This document shows positions 42,019 through 55,901 of a stretch of 64,000 bases of DNA, one piece after another. Source of the DNA: Paucilactobacillus suebicus DSM 5007 = KCTC 3549 (GTDB lineage Bacteria; Bacillota; Bacilli; Lactobacillales; Lactobacillaceae); NCBI RefSeq assembly GCF_001434475.1, contig NZ_AZGF01000002.1:1-64000 (forward strand), read 5' to 3'. How positions within the stretch are numbered: position 1 is the stretch's first letter; each line of letters starts with the position of its first letter. The translations under genes and the position numbers were made by a program. Below the pieces are notes generated by a model. That model did not search any database. It was not told the origin of the DNA and saw only the letters and a list, made by a program, of their open reading frames with translations.

Positions 42019-43383
42019 TTATTTACTAAGAACGGTAATGCTTTCAATGTGTGTGGTTTGTGGAAACTGATCAACAGGCTGGATTGGCTTCGTAACGTGA
42101 TAACCTAACTCAGCAAATCTTTGAATATCCCTTACCAACGTCGATGGATTACAACTCACATAAACAACCTTTTTAGGCTGCATTTCACCAGCAGCAGTGA
42201 TAAATTCTGGCGCTAGTCCCTTACGTGGTGGATCCACAATAATGACGTCCGGTTTAAGTCCCTTTTCCTGCCATTTGGCCATTTGTGTTTCTGCCTTACC
42301 AATAACAAAGTGGGCATTTTCAATATGGTTATTCATGGCATTCAACTTGGCATCCTGAATTGCTTCAGGTACAACTTCGACACCGTAAACATCCTTAGCA
42401 TGACCGGCAACCGCCAGTGAAATCGTCCCGATACCACAGTATGCATCAATGACTGTCTCACTACCGGTAAGTTCAGCCTGCTCAATGGCTCTCTCGTAAA
42501 GTCTTTCAGTCTGTTGTGGATTAACTTGATAAAATGACAGCGGAGAAATAGTAAAAGTCAGACCCAATAATTGGTCCTTAATTGTATCGCTGCCCCACAA
42601 AGTCTTATTTTCTTTACCCATTAAAACGTTGGTTTTGTCCGGATTAATATTCTGAACAATACTCTTTACCTCAGGTAACTGCTTAACAATTTCAGCCACA
42701 ATTTGATCGTGCATTAATAGCTTCTTTGCACGAGTCACAAACACGATCATTAATTCATGGCTGTAGTATCCTCGTCGCACCATGATTGTTTTAACATTAC
42801 CATGATTCGTTTTTTCATCATATGGTTCAATGTGGTAACGACGTAGCAAGTCACGAACTACAATAATTGCCTTATCGAGTTCTGGATCTTGAATGTAGAA
42901 ATCTTCAATTGGCACAAGCTCATGACTACCACGCTTGTAAAAACCAGTTTCTAACTGACCTCGAACCATTCTAACAGGTACTTGAGCCTTATTGCGATAA
43001 TGGTATGGTGTTTCCATCCCCATCGTCTCGTCAACATCGATATCCAAATGTGCTTTTTCCAGCAATTCAACAATCTGATGCTGTTTAAACTTCAGTTGAG
43101 CAGAATAAGCTAAATGTTGTAATGGAGCTATGCCAGTCTGTGTATACTGACGATCTTTTTCTTCAACACGATCTGGACTTTTCGTAATTAGCTTAGTCAT
43201 GCGCCCATATGCAAAATTACGAGCCACCTTTGTTACCGTATATTCAATTTCTTCGCCTGGAAGAGTATTTGTAATGAAGATTGGGAAACTATCAACTTTG
43301 ACAACTCCCATCCCCTGATATGTCAAATCAATAACTTTGCCACTTAGGGATTCATTCTTATGCACTGGTACGTTAATTTTCAA
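42019..43383 (-). CDS. rlmCD: 23S rRNA (uracil-5-)-methyltransferase
   Basis: This enzyme methylates uridines at C5 in 23S rRNA. The 454-residue protein has an N-terminal TRAM domain (about residues 1-60, LTYQGMGVVKVDSFPIFI). The Rossmann core has the SAM motif VIDAYCGIGTISLAVA near residue 315, and IIVDPPRKG near residue 390 leads to the catalytic cysteine in VYVSCNPSTLVRD. The Cys cluster for an Fe-S centre is lacking, as in RlmCD of low-GC Gram-positives. The start is a TTG, 7 bp after GGAGAA; an upstream ATG at 43476 lies within the preceding terminator and is rejected. Confidence 0.92.
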   Translation of the reverse strand: MKINVPVHKNESLSGKVIDLTYQGMGVVKVDSFPIFITNTLPGEEIEYTVTKVARNFAYGRMTKLITKSPDRVEEKDRQYTQTGIAPLQHLAYSAQLKFKQHQIVELLEKAHLDIDVDETMGMETPYHYRNKAQVPVRMVRGQLETGFYKRGSHELVPIEDFYIQDPELDKAIIVVRDLLRRYHIEPYDEKTNHGNVKTIMVRRGYYSHELMIVFVTRAKKLLMHDQIVAEIVKQLPEVKSIVQNINPDKTNVLMGKENKTLWGSDTIKDQLLGLTFTISPLSFYQVNPQQTERLYERAIEQAELTGSETVIDAYCGIGTISLAVAGHAKDVYGVEVVPEAIQDAKLNAMNNHIENAHFVIGKAETQMAKWQEKGLKPDVIIVDPPRKGLAPEFITAAGEMQPKKVVYVSCNPSTLVRDIQRFAELGYHVTKPIQPVDQFPQTTHIESITVLSK

Positions 43384-43458
43384 GTGCTTTCTCCTTTGTT
43401 TCTGTTTGAAGTGATAAACGCCAAAGCATATTCTAGCATGTTTTGGCGAAAAATACAT

Positions 43459-43495
43459 AAAAAAGAATGATGACAAACTCTAGCTCATCATCATC
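43459..43495 (-). terminator. Intrinsic terminator after dagK
   Basis: On the minus strand GATGATGA pairs with TCATCATTC around an 11-base loop, followed by six T residues. Confidence 0.8.
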
Positions 43496-43509
43496 CTCAA
43501 CGCAAATTA

Positions 43510-44535
43510 TCAATTTGTTTCGTTACTGTGATCCTCTTGTTCATCCTCAGGCAAATTCTCAACTTCACGAATGAAGTCTTGCTCAGCCTGTTCAACTTCT
43601 GGAGGTAATCCTTGCACCGCATCATCTGGAATTTCATCTAAATTAGCAACCATTCTGATGTGACGGGCCAAATTTTTAAAGGTCATTGGCGCGTCGCCAC
43701 CATATTCACCATCTAGATTAATCATCATTCGATCATTTGGCGCCTTAGCGACCACTTTGGCAGTCTTACGGTAAATTACCTTAGGATCATTAATATGCTT
43801 GCCTCCATTTAAAACAAGCGTCATTAGACGCATCATTTCAAACATGTTGGCAGATTTAACAATAATCATTGTAAATTTACCGTCATCCAGTGAAGCATCT
43901 GGCACAATCTGTTCAAATCCACCTACGGAGTTAGTCAGTGCTAACAGTAGCATTGACGCTTCATCATGGAATTCACCGCCATCGTATTTAATGTCCATTT
44001 TAACTGGTTTAATCTGAGGCAATAATTCTGCCCCCTTAACCAGGTAAGCTAAGTAGCCAAACAGTGACTTCATCTGCGATGGTACATCGTAAGTGAGCTC
44101 TGTGAGCAACCCACCAGCGGCGATATTAATGAAATACTGGTCATTTGCCTTACCAATATCCATCTTGATCGTTTGATTCTTCAAGACAATCTTAGCAGCG
44201 CCAACTGGATCTTCACGTGGAATCCGCAATGCTCTGGCGTAGTCATTCGTCGTCCCCGCAGGAATAATTGCCATCATTGGCCGTCGACGCAATCCGGCAA
44301 TACCATTGACCACTTGATTAATTGTACCGTCGCCACCGGCGGCCACAATTAGATCAAATCCTTCTTTAGCGGCACGGTAGGCTTCATCGCGCGCTGAATT
44401 AGGTTCTGGAGTAGTCGCATACGCACTAGACTCATAACCAGCCTGTTCGTATACTGCCAGAATATCAATCATGTCATCCTTAAGGGCTTCACGACCGGAT
44501 GTCGGATTATAAATTATCCGTGCTCGTTTATGCAT
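43510..44535 (-). CDS. dagK: Diacylglycerol kinase (DagK type)
   Basis: This soluble lipid kinase returns diacylglycerol from lipoteichoic acid synthesis to phosphatidic acid. The 341-residue protein has the NAD-kinase-like fold, with IYNPTSGRE near residue 8 and the catalytic loop AAGGDGTINQVVNGI near residue 66. IPAGTTNDYARAL near residue 90 and INIAAGGLLTEL near residue 131 follow. The acidic C-terminal tail (about 310-341) is variable. It lies 21 bp after gatB, in the same transcript. Confidence 0.93.
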   Translation of the reverse strand: MHKRARIIYNPTSGREALKDDMIDILAVYEQAGYESSAYATTPEPNSARDEAYRAAKEGFDLIVAAGGDGTINQVVNGIAGLRRRPMMAIIPAGTTNDYARALRIPREDPVGAAKIVLKNQTIKMDIGKANDQYFINIAAGGLLTELTYDVPSQMKSLFGYLAYLVKGAELLPQIKPVKMDIKYDGGEFHDEASMLLLALTNSVGGFEQIVPDASLDDGKFTMIIVKSANMFEMMRLMTLVLNGGKHINDPKVIYRKTAKVVAKAPNDRMMINLDGEYGGDAPMTFKNLARHIRMVANLDEIPDDAVQGLPPEVEQAEQDFIREVENLPEDEQEDHSNETN

Positions 44536-44556
44536 TGCTTCTTCCTCCGTTTACCC

Positions 44557-45984
44557 CTATAGCGCCTTTAATGATGCAATTAATAATTTGTTGACTACTT
44601 GCGGGTTAGCTTGACCATGCGTCTGCTTCATAATTTGACCAACTAAATAGCCAATCGCACGATCTTTACCGTTTTTAAAGTCTTCGACAGACTGTTCATT
44701 TGCAGCTAATACTTCATCAATCATTGGTTGTAATTTGGCAGGATCAGATAACTGAATCAGGCCCTTATCATTAACAAACTTAACTGGATCCTCACCCTTA
44801 GTAATTGCCTTGAAAACTTTCTTAGCAATTTTTGTCGAGATTGTGCCGTCAGAAATTAACTTAACCATCCCAGCTAGGTTTGCAGGTGTTAAATCAGTGT
44901 TTTGCAAATCAACTTGATTATCGTTCAGATAAGCGTTGACGTCACCTTGGAGATAGTTAGAAGCCATCTTAGGATCAGCACCTTGGGCAATAGTCTCTTC
45001 AAAGAAGTCTGACATTTCCTTTGTCTGTGTCAAAACCATAGCATCGTAATCAGTCAAGCCAAGATCGTTGATATAACGTTCACGACGCGCACCAGGCATT
45101 TCTGGCATTGAATTACCGATCTCATCAATCCAGTCCTGACTGATATTTAAAACGGGTAAATCTGGCTCAGGGAAGTAACGATAATCGTCTGAACCTTCCT
45201 TAACACGCATTAAAATGGTTGTGCCGCTGGCTTCATCATAACGACGAGTCTCTTGACCAATGGTACCGCCAGACATCAACACTTGTTGCTGTCTTTGTTC
45301 TTCGAAAGCTAAGCCTTTACGAACATAGTTAAATGAGTTTAAGTTTTTCAATTCTGTTTTAGTACCAAACTTATCAGAACCAACGGGACGAATGGAAATG
45401 TTGACATCAACACGCATTGATCCTTCTTCCATCTTCACATCAGAAATACCGGTAAACTGGATTCTTTGACGTAAAGCCTCTAAATAGGCATAGGCTTCAT
45501 CTGGTGAAGCAATTTCTGGCTTTGAAACGATTTCAATCAATGGTGTTCCTTGACGGTTTAAATCCACGTACGAAAAACCGTTAGGGCTGTGAGAGTTTTT
45601 ACCGGCATCTTCTTCAATATGCATTTCAGCGATACCAATTTTTTTCTTTTTACCATCAACTTCAATTTCAATCCAACCATCATGAGCCATTGGCTTTTCA
45701 GATTGTGAAATTTGATAAGCCTTTGGATTATCCGGATAGAAATAGTTTTTCCGGTCAAAATGCTGATGCTGTTCAACTTCGGCATGCAAAGCTAATGCGG
45801 CACGGATACCGTCTTCAACAACACCCTTGTTAGTACTTGGCAAAACACCGGGGTAGCCCCAGTCAATAACGTTAGTATTAGCGTTAGGTTCCGAGCCAAA
45901 TTGGACTGGTGAAGGGCTAAAAATTTTAGAATTAGTCTTCAATTCCACGTGAACTTCTAGTCCGATTGTTGTTTCAAAATTCAT
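44557..45984 (-). CDS. gatB: Asp/Glu-tRNA amidotransferase subunit B
   Basis: GatB binds misacylated Glu-tRNA(Gln) or Asp-tRNA(Asn) and activates it with ATP for amidation. The 475-residue protein starts with [12 protein letters not shown], includes [19 protein letters not shown] near residue 83, GVLPSTNKG, and the DVNISIRP block near residue 193. The C-terminal YqeY-like tail ends in [20 protein letters not shown]. Its ATG overlaps the gatA stop (TAATG). Confidence 0.98.
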   Translation of the reverse strand: MNFETTIGLEVHVELKTNSKIFSPSPVQFGSEPNANTNVIDWGYPGVLPSTNKGVVEDGIRAALALHAEVEQHQHFDRKNYFYPDNPKAYQISQSEKPMAHDGWIEIEVDGKKKKIGIAEMHIEEDAGKNSHSPNGFSYVDLNRQGTPLIEIVSKPEIASPDEAYAYLEALRQRIQFTGISDVKMEEGSMRVDVNISIRPVGSDKFGTKTELKNLNSFNYVRKGLAFEEQRQQQVLMSGGTIGQETRRYDEASGTTILMRVKEGSDDYRYFPEPDLPVLNISQDWIDEIGNSMPEMPGARRERYINDLGLTDYDAMVLTQTKEMSDFFEETIAQGADPKMASNYLQGDVNAYLNDNQVDLQNTDLTPANLAGMVKLISDGTISTKIAKKVFKAITKGEDPVKFVNDKGLIQLSDPAKLQPMIDEVLAANEQSVEDFKNGKDRAIGYLVGQIMKQTHGQANPQVVNKLLIASLKAL

Positions 45985-47453
45985 TAGTTCTGGCCCCCTA
46001 AGTTCGGTGTTTGTTTGTGGAAATCTGTTGTTTGTTCAAATGCATAAGCTGCATTGTACATTGTTTGTTCATCAAATGGCTTACCAATAATTTGTAATCC
46101 AACTGGCATATTATCTGAGAAGCCGGCAGGAATTGACATACCTGGTAATCCAGCCATGTTGACTGGTACAGTCAAAACATCGTTCATATACATTGCCTTT
46201 GGATCAGTAATGTTTGAACCAATCTTGTAGGCAACTGTTGGGCCGGCAGGACCCATCACTAAATCATGGTCTTCAAAGACCTTTTCAAAATCTTGGCGAA
46301 TCAATGTTCTAATTTGGCTGGCCTTCTTGAAGTATGCATCATAAAAGCCGGCTGATAATGAGAACGTCCCTAACATAATTCGACGCTTGACTTCGTCGCC
46401 AAATCCTTCAGAACGTGACTTAACGTAAACATCTTCAAGGTTTTCAACATCTTGGGCACGAACACCATAACGAATTCCATCGAAACGCTGAAGGTTAGAT
46501 GATGCCTCTGATGATGAAATAATGTAGTAAGCGGCAACACCATACTGTGTGTTTGGTAAAGATACTTCGTCAACGATGGCACCAAGTGATTCATAATGGT
46601 TCAGTGCTTTTTGAATTGCATCCTTAACTCCCTCATCAACACCTTCACCAAGGTATTCCTTAGGGACGGCAATCCGCAAACCCTTAACACTAGTATCGTC
46701 ATTCAATTGACTAGCAAAGTTAGGAACGGCTTCAGTCGATGAAGTCAGATCATGATCATCATGACCACTGATAATTGAAGTTAACAATGCGTTGTCCTTA
46801 ACGCTTTGTGTCAACCAACCCACCTGGTCCAAACTAGAACCAAAGGCAATAATACCCCATCGTGAAACACGGCCGTAAGTTGGTTTCATCCCAACAACTC
46901 CGTTATATGAAGCTGGGAGTCGAATTGATCCACCAGTATCAGTACCCAGCGCAGCTAAAACTTGTCCAGCCGCAACCGAGGCAGCAGACCCACCCGAAGA
47001 GCCACCAGGTACGCGTGTGAGATCCCACGCATTATGGGTTGTTTGATAAGCTGAGTTTTCAGTTGATCCACCCATCGCAAACTCGTCAAGGTTCAACTTA
47101 CCTGCGGTAATCAAACCTTGAGCTTTTAATTTTTCTATGACAGTGGCGTCATAAATTGGATTGAAATTATCCAATATTTTTGATGCAGCAGTCGTCCGTA
47201 GTCCCTTTGTAACAATGTTATCTTTAACACCCAAAGGAATTCCTGCAACTAGTTGATCAGCACTAATGCCTTTTTCGTCAGCTTCTGCTGCCTGCTTTAA
47301 GGCCGTTTCTTCATTTAACGTCAAGAAGGCCTCAATCTTATCATCAGTTGACTTAATGTTTTCAAATGTTGACTTGGTTAACTCAGTTGCACTAATTTTT
47401 TTGTTAACTAAATCATCATGCAACTGTGTTAAATCGGTGTCGTAATAATTCAT
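45984..47453 (-). CDS. gatA: Asp/Glu-tRNA amidotransferase subunit A
   Basis: GatA is the glutaminase that releases ammonia for GatB. The 489-residue amidase has the Ser-cisSer-Lys triad: the lysine in [11 protein letters not shown] near residue 78, and both serines in the glycine-rich [15 protein letters not shown] near residues 149-163 and [14 protein letters not shown] near residue 170. The start ATG overlaps the gatC stop as TAATG, so the three subunits are translationally coupled in the order C-A-B. Confidence 0.98.
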   Translation of the reverse strand: MNYYDTDLTQLHDDLVNKKISATELTKSTFENIKSTDDKIEAFLTLNEETALKQAAEADEKGISADQLVAGIPLGVKDNIVTKGLRTTAASKILDNFNPIYDATVIEKLKAQGLITAGKLNLDEFAMGGSTENSAYQTTHNAWDLTRVPGGSSGGSAASVAAGQVLAALGTDTGGSIRLPASYNGVVGMKPTYGRVSRWGIIAFGSSLDQVGWLTQSVKDNALLTSIISGHDDHDLTSSTEAVPNFASQLNDDTSVKGLRIAVPKEYLGEGVDEGVKDAIQKALNHYESLGAIVDEVSLPNTQYGVAAYYIISSSEASSNLQRFDGIRYGVRAQDVENLEDVYVKSRSEGFGDEVKRRIMLGTFSLSAGFYDAYFKKASQIRTLIRQDFEKVFEDHDLVMGPAGPTVAYKIGSNITDPKAMYMNDVLTVPVNMAGLPGMSIPAGFSDNMPVGLQIIGKPFDEQTMYNAAYAFEQTTDFHKQTPNLGGQN

Positions 47454-47764
47454 TACTCGCCATCCCCACTTTCGTCAATAATTGCTGGTACTTTGATAAA
47501 TCCATCTTCCGTATCTGGTGCGTTTTTCAATAATTCATCACGTTGATGACTGTTGACTGCTTTATCTTCTCGCATTGCATTGACCTGATCACTTGCTGAA
47601 GTCATGGGTTCAACACCGGTTGTATCAACCTTATCGATTGTTTCAAACATATCAATAATGCTTTCCAATTGAGGGGTAAATTTGCTAAGTTGATCGTCAC
47701 TAAATTCTAGTTTAGCTAATGATGCAACGTGCTTTACTTGTTGTTCGTCGATATGACTCGCCAT
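47453..47764 (-). CDS. gatC: Asp/Glu-tRNA amidotransferase subunit C
   Basis: GatC is the small subunit that wraps around GatA and GatB and stabilises the complex. The 103-residue protein shows [33 protein letters not shown] near residue 30, and [19 protein letters not shown], all characteristic. It is the first gene of gatCAB, so the promoter should lie in the gap after camS. Confidence 0.96.
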   Translation of the reverse strand: MASHIDEQQVKHVASLAKLEFSDDQLSKFTPQLESIIDMFETIDKVDTTGVEPMTSASDQVNAMREDKAVNSHQRDELLKNAPDTEDGFIKVPAIIDESGDGE

Positions 47765-48006
47765 TATGCTTATAACCTCTTTTCAGATTGTTCATACTTA
47801 CATCATGTTATTGTATCACATATGCCCTACAAATTATTAGTGATCAATTTAAATTTACGTAATAAACGTTGATGTGATAGCGGATACATGTTTATTGCAT
47901 TAGATATGCGTGATACAAGTTTTAAATTTTAAGTTCGTCCTCACAATTTTGCTACTCATTTAACTACTTTTCTATTTTGCCACCAATAAATTTCCAGATT
48001 ACGTAG
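47765..48006. other. gatC upstream region
   Basis: About 240 bp of AT-rich sequence. It should hold the gatCAB promoter; a TACAAT-like -10 lies near 47812 on the minus strand, but no convincing -35 can be paired with it. Nothing else is recognised. Confidence 0.4.
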
Positions 48007-48054
48007 CTAAATAACCACCGTACTCCAAAATATAGGATTACGGTGGTTATTTAG
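48007..48054 (-). terminator. Hairpin downstream of camS
   Basis: CTAAATAACCACCGTA and TACGGTGGTTATTTAG are exact 16-bp arms around a 16-base loop, about 40 bp past the camS stop. There is no long T run, so it may be a weak terminator or an RNA 3'-end stabiliser. Confidence 0.7.
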
Positions 48055-48095
48055 TTGACGATCATGATTAACAGGTCTGCCTAGTTTTTTTATCT

Positions 48096-51271
<3,176 letters not shown>

Positions 51272-51362
51272 TTATTGTTTGTTGTATTTTTCCTAATTTG
51301 CGCTAACCACGTAATTATCCCTCGTATTGAAAACTAATATCATAAATTCAGCGGTTTTTTGT

Positions 51363-51444
51363 GCTAACTTGCCGAAACGTGTAAAACAACCCAGATGCTC
51401 ATCATATAACGTACACATATCATGATCAGTAGTTCGCTGATCAC
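51363..51444. repeat. Tandem copy 1 of the hairpin C arm
   Basis: An 82-bp segment that is repeated almost exactly at 51452-51533 (one mismatch, GCCG versus GCTG; period 89 bp). It carries one arm plus the central small hairpin GATCAGTAGTTCGCTGATC, but lacks the complementary outer arm. Confidence 0.9.
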
Positions 51445-51467
51445 TTTTTACGCTAACTTGCTGAAAC

Positions 51468-51579
51468 GTGTAAAACAACCCAGATGCTCATCATATAACG
51501 TACACATATCATGATCAGTAGTTCGCTGATCACGATATGTGTACGTTATATGACAGCATCTACCCGGGTTGTTTTACAC
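51468..51579 (-). repeat. Long hairpin C overlapping the pcrA stop
   Basis: A 112-bp inverted repeat with arms of about 50 bp: GTGTAAAACAACCC outside, AGATGCT, then ATATAACGTACACATATC, and the tip GATCAGTAGTTCGCTGATC. On the minus strand it begins inside the last pcrA codons (AGA-GTG-TAA) and ends TTTTACACGTTTC, the same end motifs as hairpin B. It likely terminates or protects the pcrA message. Confidence 0.9.
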
Positions 51580-53832
51580 TCTCTTTGTAATCGGAGCAAA
51601 ACTAGCTAATAGTCTCTTCACACCTTGAGATGGGAAAGCTACATCTAGTTCCATGTCATCACCCGTGCCATTTACCTTGACTACAGTCCCCGTACCCCAC
51701 TTTTTGTGAGATACCTTATCACCAGTACTCCATGATACTTTATCCGCACCAGTACCGGCATTGACTGCCTGTGGCTTAGCTGGTTGATGATTATGTTGTG
51801 GCTGCCTATATGTCTGTGCCGTTGCATTACGGTGCGCAAAGGGCACTGATCTGCCGTTAGGCATGCCACCTGCAGTCTCATTTTCTACGTGAATCAAGTC
51901 CGGATTAATTTCCTCAACGAATCTTGAAGCCTGGTTATTCTGACGACGGCCGTACAGCATTCGTGCAAATGCATTGGTCATATACAATTTTTGCTTTGCT
52001 CTAGTAATACCAACATAAGCCAAACGACGTTCTTCTTCAAGCTCATCGTCTTCCAAAATGGCACGAGACAGCGGGAAAATTCCCTCTTCAAGTCCCATTA
52101 AGAACACCACTGGAAATTCCAGACCCTTAGCTGCATGCAATGTCATCAAAGTCACTGCTGGTGCCTGTCCATCAACATCGTCCTGGTCAGAAACAAGCGC
52201 TAAATCAGCTAGAAAGTTAACAATCTTATTTGCAGTTGATTCGACTTCGTCATCTTTATGAGCCTCATCATATTCCTTTGTAACCGACTTAAATTCTTCC
52301 AAGTTTTCAAGACGTGATTGTGCTTCCAAGCTCTTATCCGCCTTCAGCATTGCTTCATACCCTGACTTTTCAAGGATCTGTTCAGTCAGTTCTGTGATGG
52401 ATAAATAATCCACCATCGCTGTTAGGTCGGTGATTAGCTGACCAAATGATTCCATTGCGTTACGAGCACGCGAAGTTAAATCATTATTAATGCTAGCATT
52501 TTGAGCTGCTTCCAGCATTGACCATCCATGTTCCTGTGCAAACAATGACAACTTGTCTACACTACTTGAACCGATGCCCCGTTTGGGTTCGTTAACAACT
52601 CGTTCAAATCCCAGGGAATCATCTGGATTAACCAATAAAGTCAGATAAGCCAGCACGTCCTGAATTTCCTTACGATCGTAGAACTTGTGTCCACCAACCA
52701 TCGTGTATGGAATATTTGATTTTAGGAACGTTTCTTCAATAACACGAGATTGTGCGTTAGTGCGGTAAAGCACTGCAAAATCATTGTAGTTACGATGATT
52801 TTCGCGCATTTCTTTTTGGATTTTTGATACCACAAATCTTGATTCATCGTTTTCACTCTGGGCACGGTAGTACGAGATCTTATCTCCCTCACCATTTTGA
52901 GTCCACAATTCCTTTTTCCGGCGATACATATTATTCTCGATAACTTGATTAGCAGCATCCAAAATGGTTTGTGTCGAACGATAATTTTGCTCCAACATAA
53001 CTGTCTTTGCATCTGGATAATCGTGCTCAAAATCCAAAATATTATTCATGTTAGCGCCACGCCAACCATAAATACTTTGGTCGGCATCCCCTACCACACA
53101 AAGATTACGGAAACGTTTAGCCAATAAACTCACTAATTTATACTGTGCATCATTTGTATCTTGATACTCATCGACATGGATATAGTGAAATTTGTTTTGG
53201 TAAAAGGCAAGAGTATCCGGATTTTCTTCAAATAATTGAATAGTCATCATAATTAGGTCGTCAAAATCAACAGCCTGATTTTCACGCAACCTTCTTTGAT
53301 ACAACTTGTAGGTATTGGCAACAACCTCTTCAAATGGGCTGTTTGCAGCCTTCGAATAGTCCTCCGGAGTTTGAAGTGCATTTTTAGCGTTTGAAATTGC
53401 TGAAAAAAGCGCACGTGGATCAAACTTCTTTGTGTCAATATTTAATTCGGCACACACACGTTTCATTAACGTCCGTTGCTCACTGGTTGCAGCGATTGTG
53501 AACGCTCTGTTGTACCCAATTTGTTCAATATCACGTCTCAAAATTCGTACACACAACGCGTGGAAGGTTGAAACCCAAACATCACGAGCACCTTCATCAA
53601 GTAGTTTTCCTACTCGTTCACGCATTTCCTTTGCAGCTTTGTTCGTAAACGTAATTGCAAGGATGTTCCAAGGATTGACATCTTTTTCTTCTATCAGATA
53701 AGCAATTCGATGAGTCAGAACTCTTGTTTTGCCAGACCCAGCTCCAGCCATCACCAATAGTGGTCCCTCAGTTGAGATCACTGCTTCTTGTTGACGATCG
53801 TTCATTCCAGTTAATAATGATTGGCTTGTCAC
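51574..53832 (-). CDS. pcrA: ATP-dependent DNA helicase PcrA
   Basis: A 752-residue UvrD/Rep-type helicase acting in repair and plasmid replication. Motif order: Walker A MAGAGSGKTRVLTHRI near residue 31, TFTNKAAKEMRERV, and DEYQDTNDAQ near residue 224. GDADQSIYGWRGA, EQNYRSTQTIL, MTLHAAKGLEF near residue 570 and YVGITRAKQKL follow. The C-terminal Tudor-like tail (GDKVSHKKWGTGTVVKV near 695) binds RNA polymerase. The start is GTG, 12 bp after GAGGGG. Confidence 0.98.
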   Translation of the reverse strand: MTSQSLLTGMNDRQQEAVISTEGPLLVMAGAGSGKTRVLTHRIAYLIEEKDVNPWNILAITFTNKAAKEMRERVGKLLDEGARDVWVSTFHALCVRILRRDIEQIGYNRAFTIAATSEQRTLMKRVCAELNIDTKKFDPRALFSAISNAKNALQTPEDYSKAANSPFEEVVANTYKLYQRRLRENQAVDFDDLIMMTIQLFEENPDTLAFYQNKFHYIHVDEYQDTNDAQYKLVSLLAKRFRNLCVVGDADQSIYGWRGANMNNILDFEHDYPDAKTVMLEQNYRSTQTILDAANQVIENNMYRRKKELWTQNGEGDKISYYRAQSENDESRFVVSKIQKEMRENHRNYNDFAVLYRTNAQSRVIEETFLKSNIPYTMVGGHKFYDRKEIQDVLAYLTLLVNPDDSLGFERVVNEPKRGIGSSSVDKLSLFAQEHGWSMLEAAQNASINNDLTSRARNAMESFGQLITDLTAMVDYLSITELTEQILEKSGYEAMLKADKSLEAQSRLENLEEFKSVTKEYDEAHKDDEVESTANKIVNFLADLALVSDQDDVDGQAPAVTLMTLHAAKGLEFPVVFLMGLEEGIFPLSRAILEDDELEEERRLAYVGITRAKQKLYMTNAFARMLYGRRQNNQASRFVEEINPDLIHVENETAGGMPNGRSVPFAHRNATAQTYRQPQHNHQPAKPQAVNAGTGADKVSWSTGDKVSHKKWGTGTVVKVNGTGDDMELDVAFPSQGVKRLLASFAPITKRV

Positions 53833-54063
53833 GCTTAATTCAATCCCCTCTAAAATTCAGTCACAGAATATTATAACAAAGACGGTGGTTAATTGGGATT
53901 AATTCGCAAACTCGTAAACTAATTTTATCAATCAAAATAGTCAACTTAACTGTCTTCATTGATCTTAAAAAAATTATTACATTTTAATGATGAGCTTCAC
54001 TGCAGATAATTCTACTTTTATCAAAACGGCGAAAACACAAAAATAGCGTTTTTTAATCAACAC

Positions 54064-54113
54064 TAAAAAAAGCTTCCTCGCTCACCAACTAAAACTGGCT
54101 ATGCAGGAAGCTT
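54064..54113 (-). terminator. Intrinsic terminator after the PurK-like gene
   Basis: AAGCTTCCT pairs with AGGAAGCTT, with CAGTTTTAGTTG forming part of the loop, followed by a run of T residues on the minus strand. Confidence 0.9.
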
Positions 54114-54124
54114 ATCTACTATTT

Positions 54125-55285
54125 TCACGCCTGATCATCCTCATTAGGTTCAGGTTTCTTATTAGTCCATACATCAGTATTATCAATTTGCATCTGCAAT
54201 TTTTCGATAGTGTCACCAGTTGCAAGAACATATCCAAAACTGTCAGTCTTTTTACGAAGGGTCTCAGAATAAAAATTAAATTGCCAGTTGTCCTTTAACA
54301 GCCACTGAGTCTTAATTTCATTCAACTGCTCCTTCTTGATATCCATCAAAATAGCATTCTGTAGCACATTGACCGTTGGAATTGGTAATCCGGCAACAGT
54401 TCTCAGTAGCATCGAATACTGATCAATGTTGCTAACAGACCCCAGCACATCCCCCTGGCGTGTCAGCGCAGGGGTAATGGCCTTAACGTATAAGGTGTGT
54501 GTGTCAGTAGTGTAAAAACTAATTTCAAATACACCAGTATAGTCTACATTGCCAGCAACTTCCTGCCCAATTCGCTGGATTTCAGTCTCAACATCGGTAT
54601 TTAAATCAGCTGGAGCCTTAGCTTCAACTAATTTTTCATTTTCATAGTAAGTTTCCACCAACGGGAACATCTCAACTTTGTCAGCATTTTTGGCAATAAT
54701 CAGAGAGAATTCGCGTGCGCGAGGGATCCACGATTCTAAGACATATGTTCCAGCCGATAAGTAATCAGCAGCTTTAACAATATCAGATTGTCGTTCAATA
54801 ATCAGTGAGTCTTCACCGAGACCTCTCTGGATAGGATTTAGCATTGCGGGATACCCAATCGAATCAATTGATTGATAAACATCGTCAAGCTGAATGACAG
54901 TTACATAAGGTGGAATGTTAACATTAATTTGATCAAGAAATGCGCGTTCCAATAATCGATCTTGCGTAACTTCCAAAATATTTTTACCTTGTGGAATTGC
55001 AGTAAACTGCGACAAGTACTCGATTACGTTTTCATGAACACTTGCTGATTCATAAATAACTGCATCGCAACTCTGACCAAATTCCTGCAGTTTATCCTTA
55101 TCATTCCATGCACCAATAACAGTGTAATCAGCAATCTTAGATAAATCGCGTTCAGCCTCACTATTAATATAAACGCATACCTTGAACCCAGCGTTTTGGG
55201 CCGCTTCAGTCAATTTTTTTGTACCGCTACCTAATCCAATAATTCCAATGGTATTACCTGGATACAGAATTTTTTTATTTTCCAT
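54125..55285 (-). CDS. PurK-like ATP-grasp protein, divergent
   Basis: A 386-residue protein with the PurK layout: an N-terminal preATP-grasp fold (IGIIGLGSGTKKLTEAAQ), ATP-grasp blocks LLERAFLDQINVNIPPYVTV near residue 117 and YVLESWIPRAREFSLIIAK near residue 180, and VFEISFYTTD near residue 250. PurK normally has RPHNSGHxT in the last part; here the region reads ITPALTRQGDVLGS, lacking the histidines. N5-CAIR synthase activity is therefore doubtful. It lies 20 bp downstream of xpt, and no other pur genes are nearby. Confidence 0.75.
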   Translation of the reverse strand: MENKKILYPGNTIGIIGLGSGTKKLTEAAQNAGFKVCVYINSEAERDLSKIADYTVIGAWNDKDKLQEFGQSCDAVIYESASVHENVIEYLSQFTAIPQGKNILEVTQDRLLERAFLDQINVNIPPYVTVIQLDDVYQSIDSIGYPAMLNPIQRGLGEDSLIIERQSDIVKAADYLSAGTYVLESWIPRAREFSLIIAKNADKVEMFPLVETYYENEKLVEAKAPADLNTDVETEIQRIGQEVAGNVDYTGVFEISFYTTDTHTLYVKAITPALTRQGDVLGSVSNIDQYSMLLRTVAGLPIPTVNVLQNAILMDIKKEQLNEIKTQWLLKDNWQFNFYSETLRKKTDSFGYVLATGDTIEKLQMQIDNTDVWTNKKPEPNEDDQA

Positions 55286-55305
55286 TAGTACTTCACCCCG
55301 CTAAA

Positions 55306-55893
<588 letters not shown>

Positions 55894-55901
55894 CTAAAAA
55901 A

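Noticed and set aside
43384-43476. Extended N-terminus of RlmCD
   Set aside because: It lies in the dagK terminator region and precedes the TRAM domain; a TTG with a good ribosome binding site follows.
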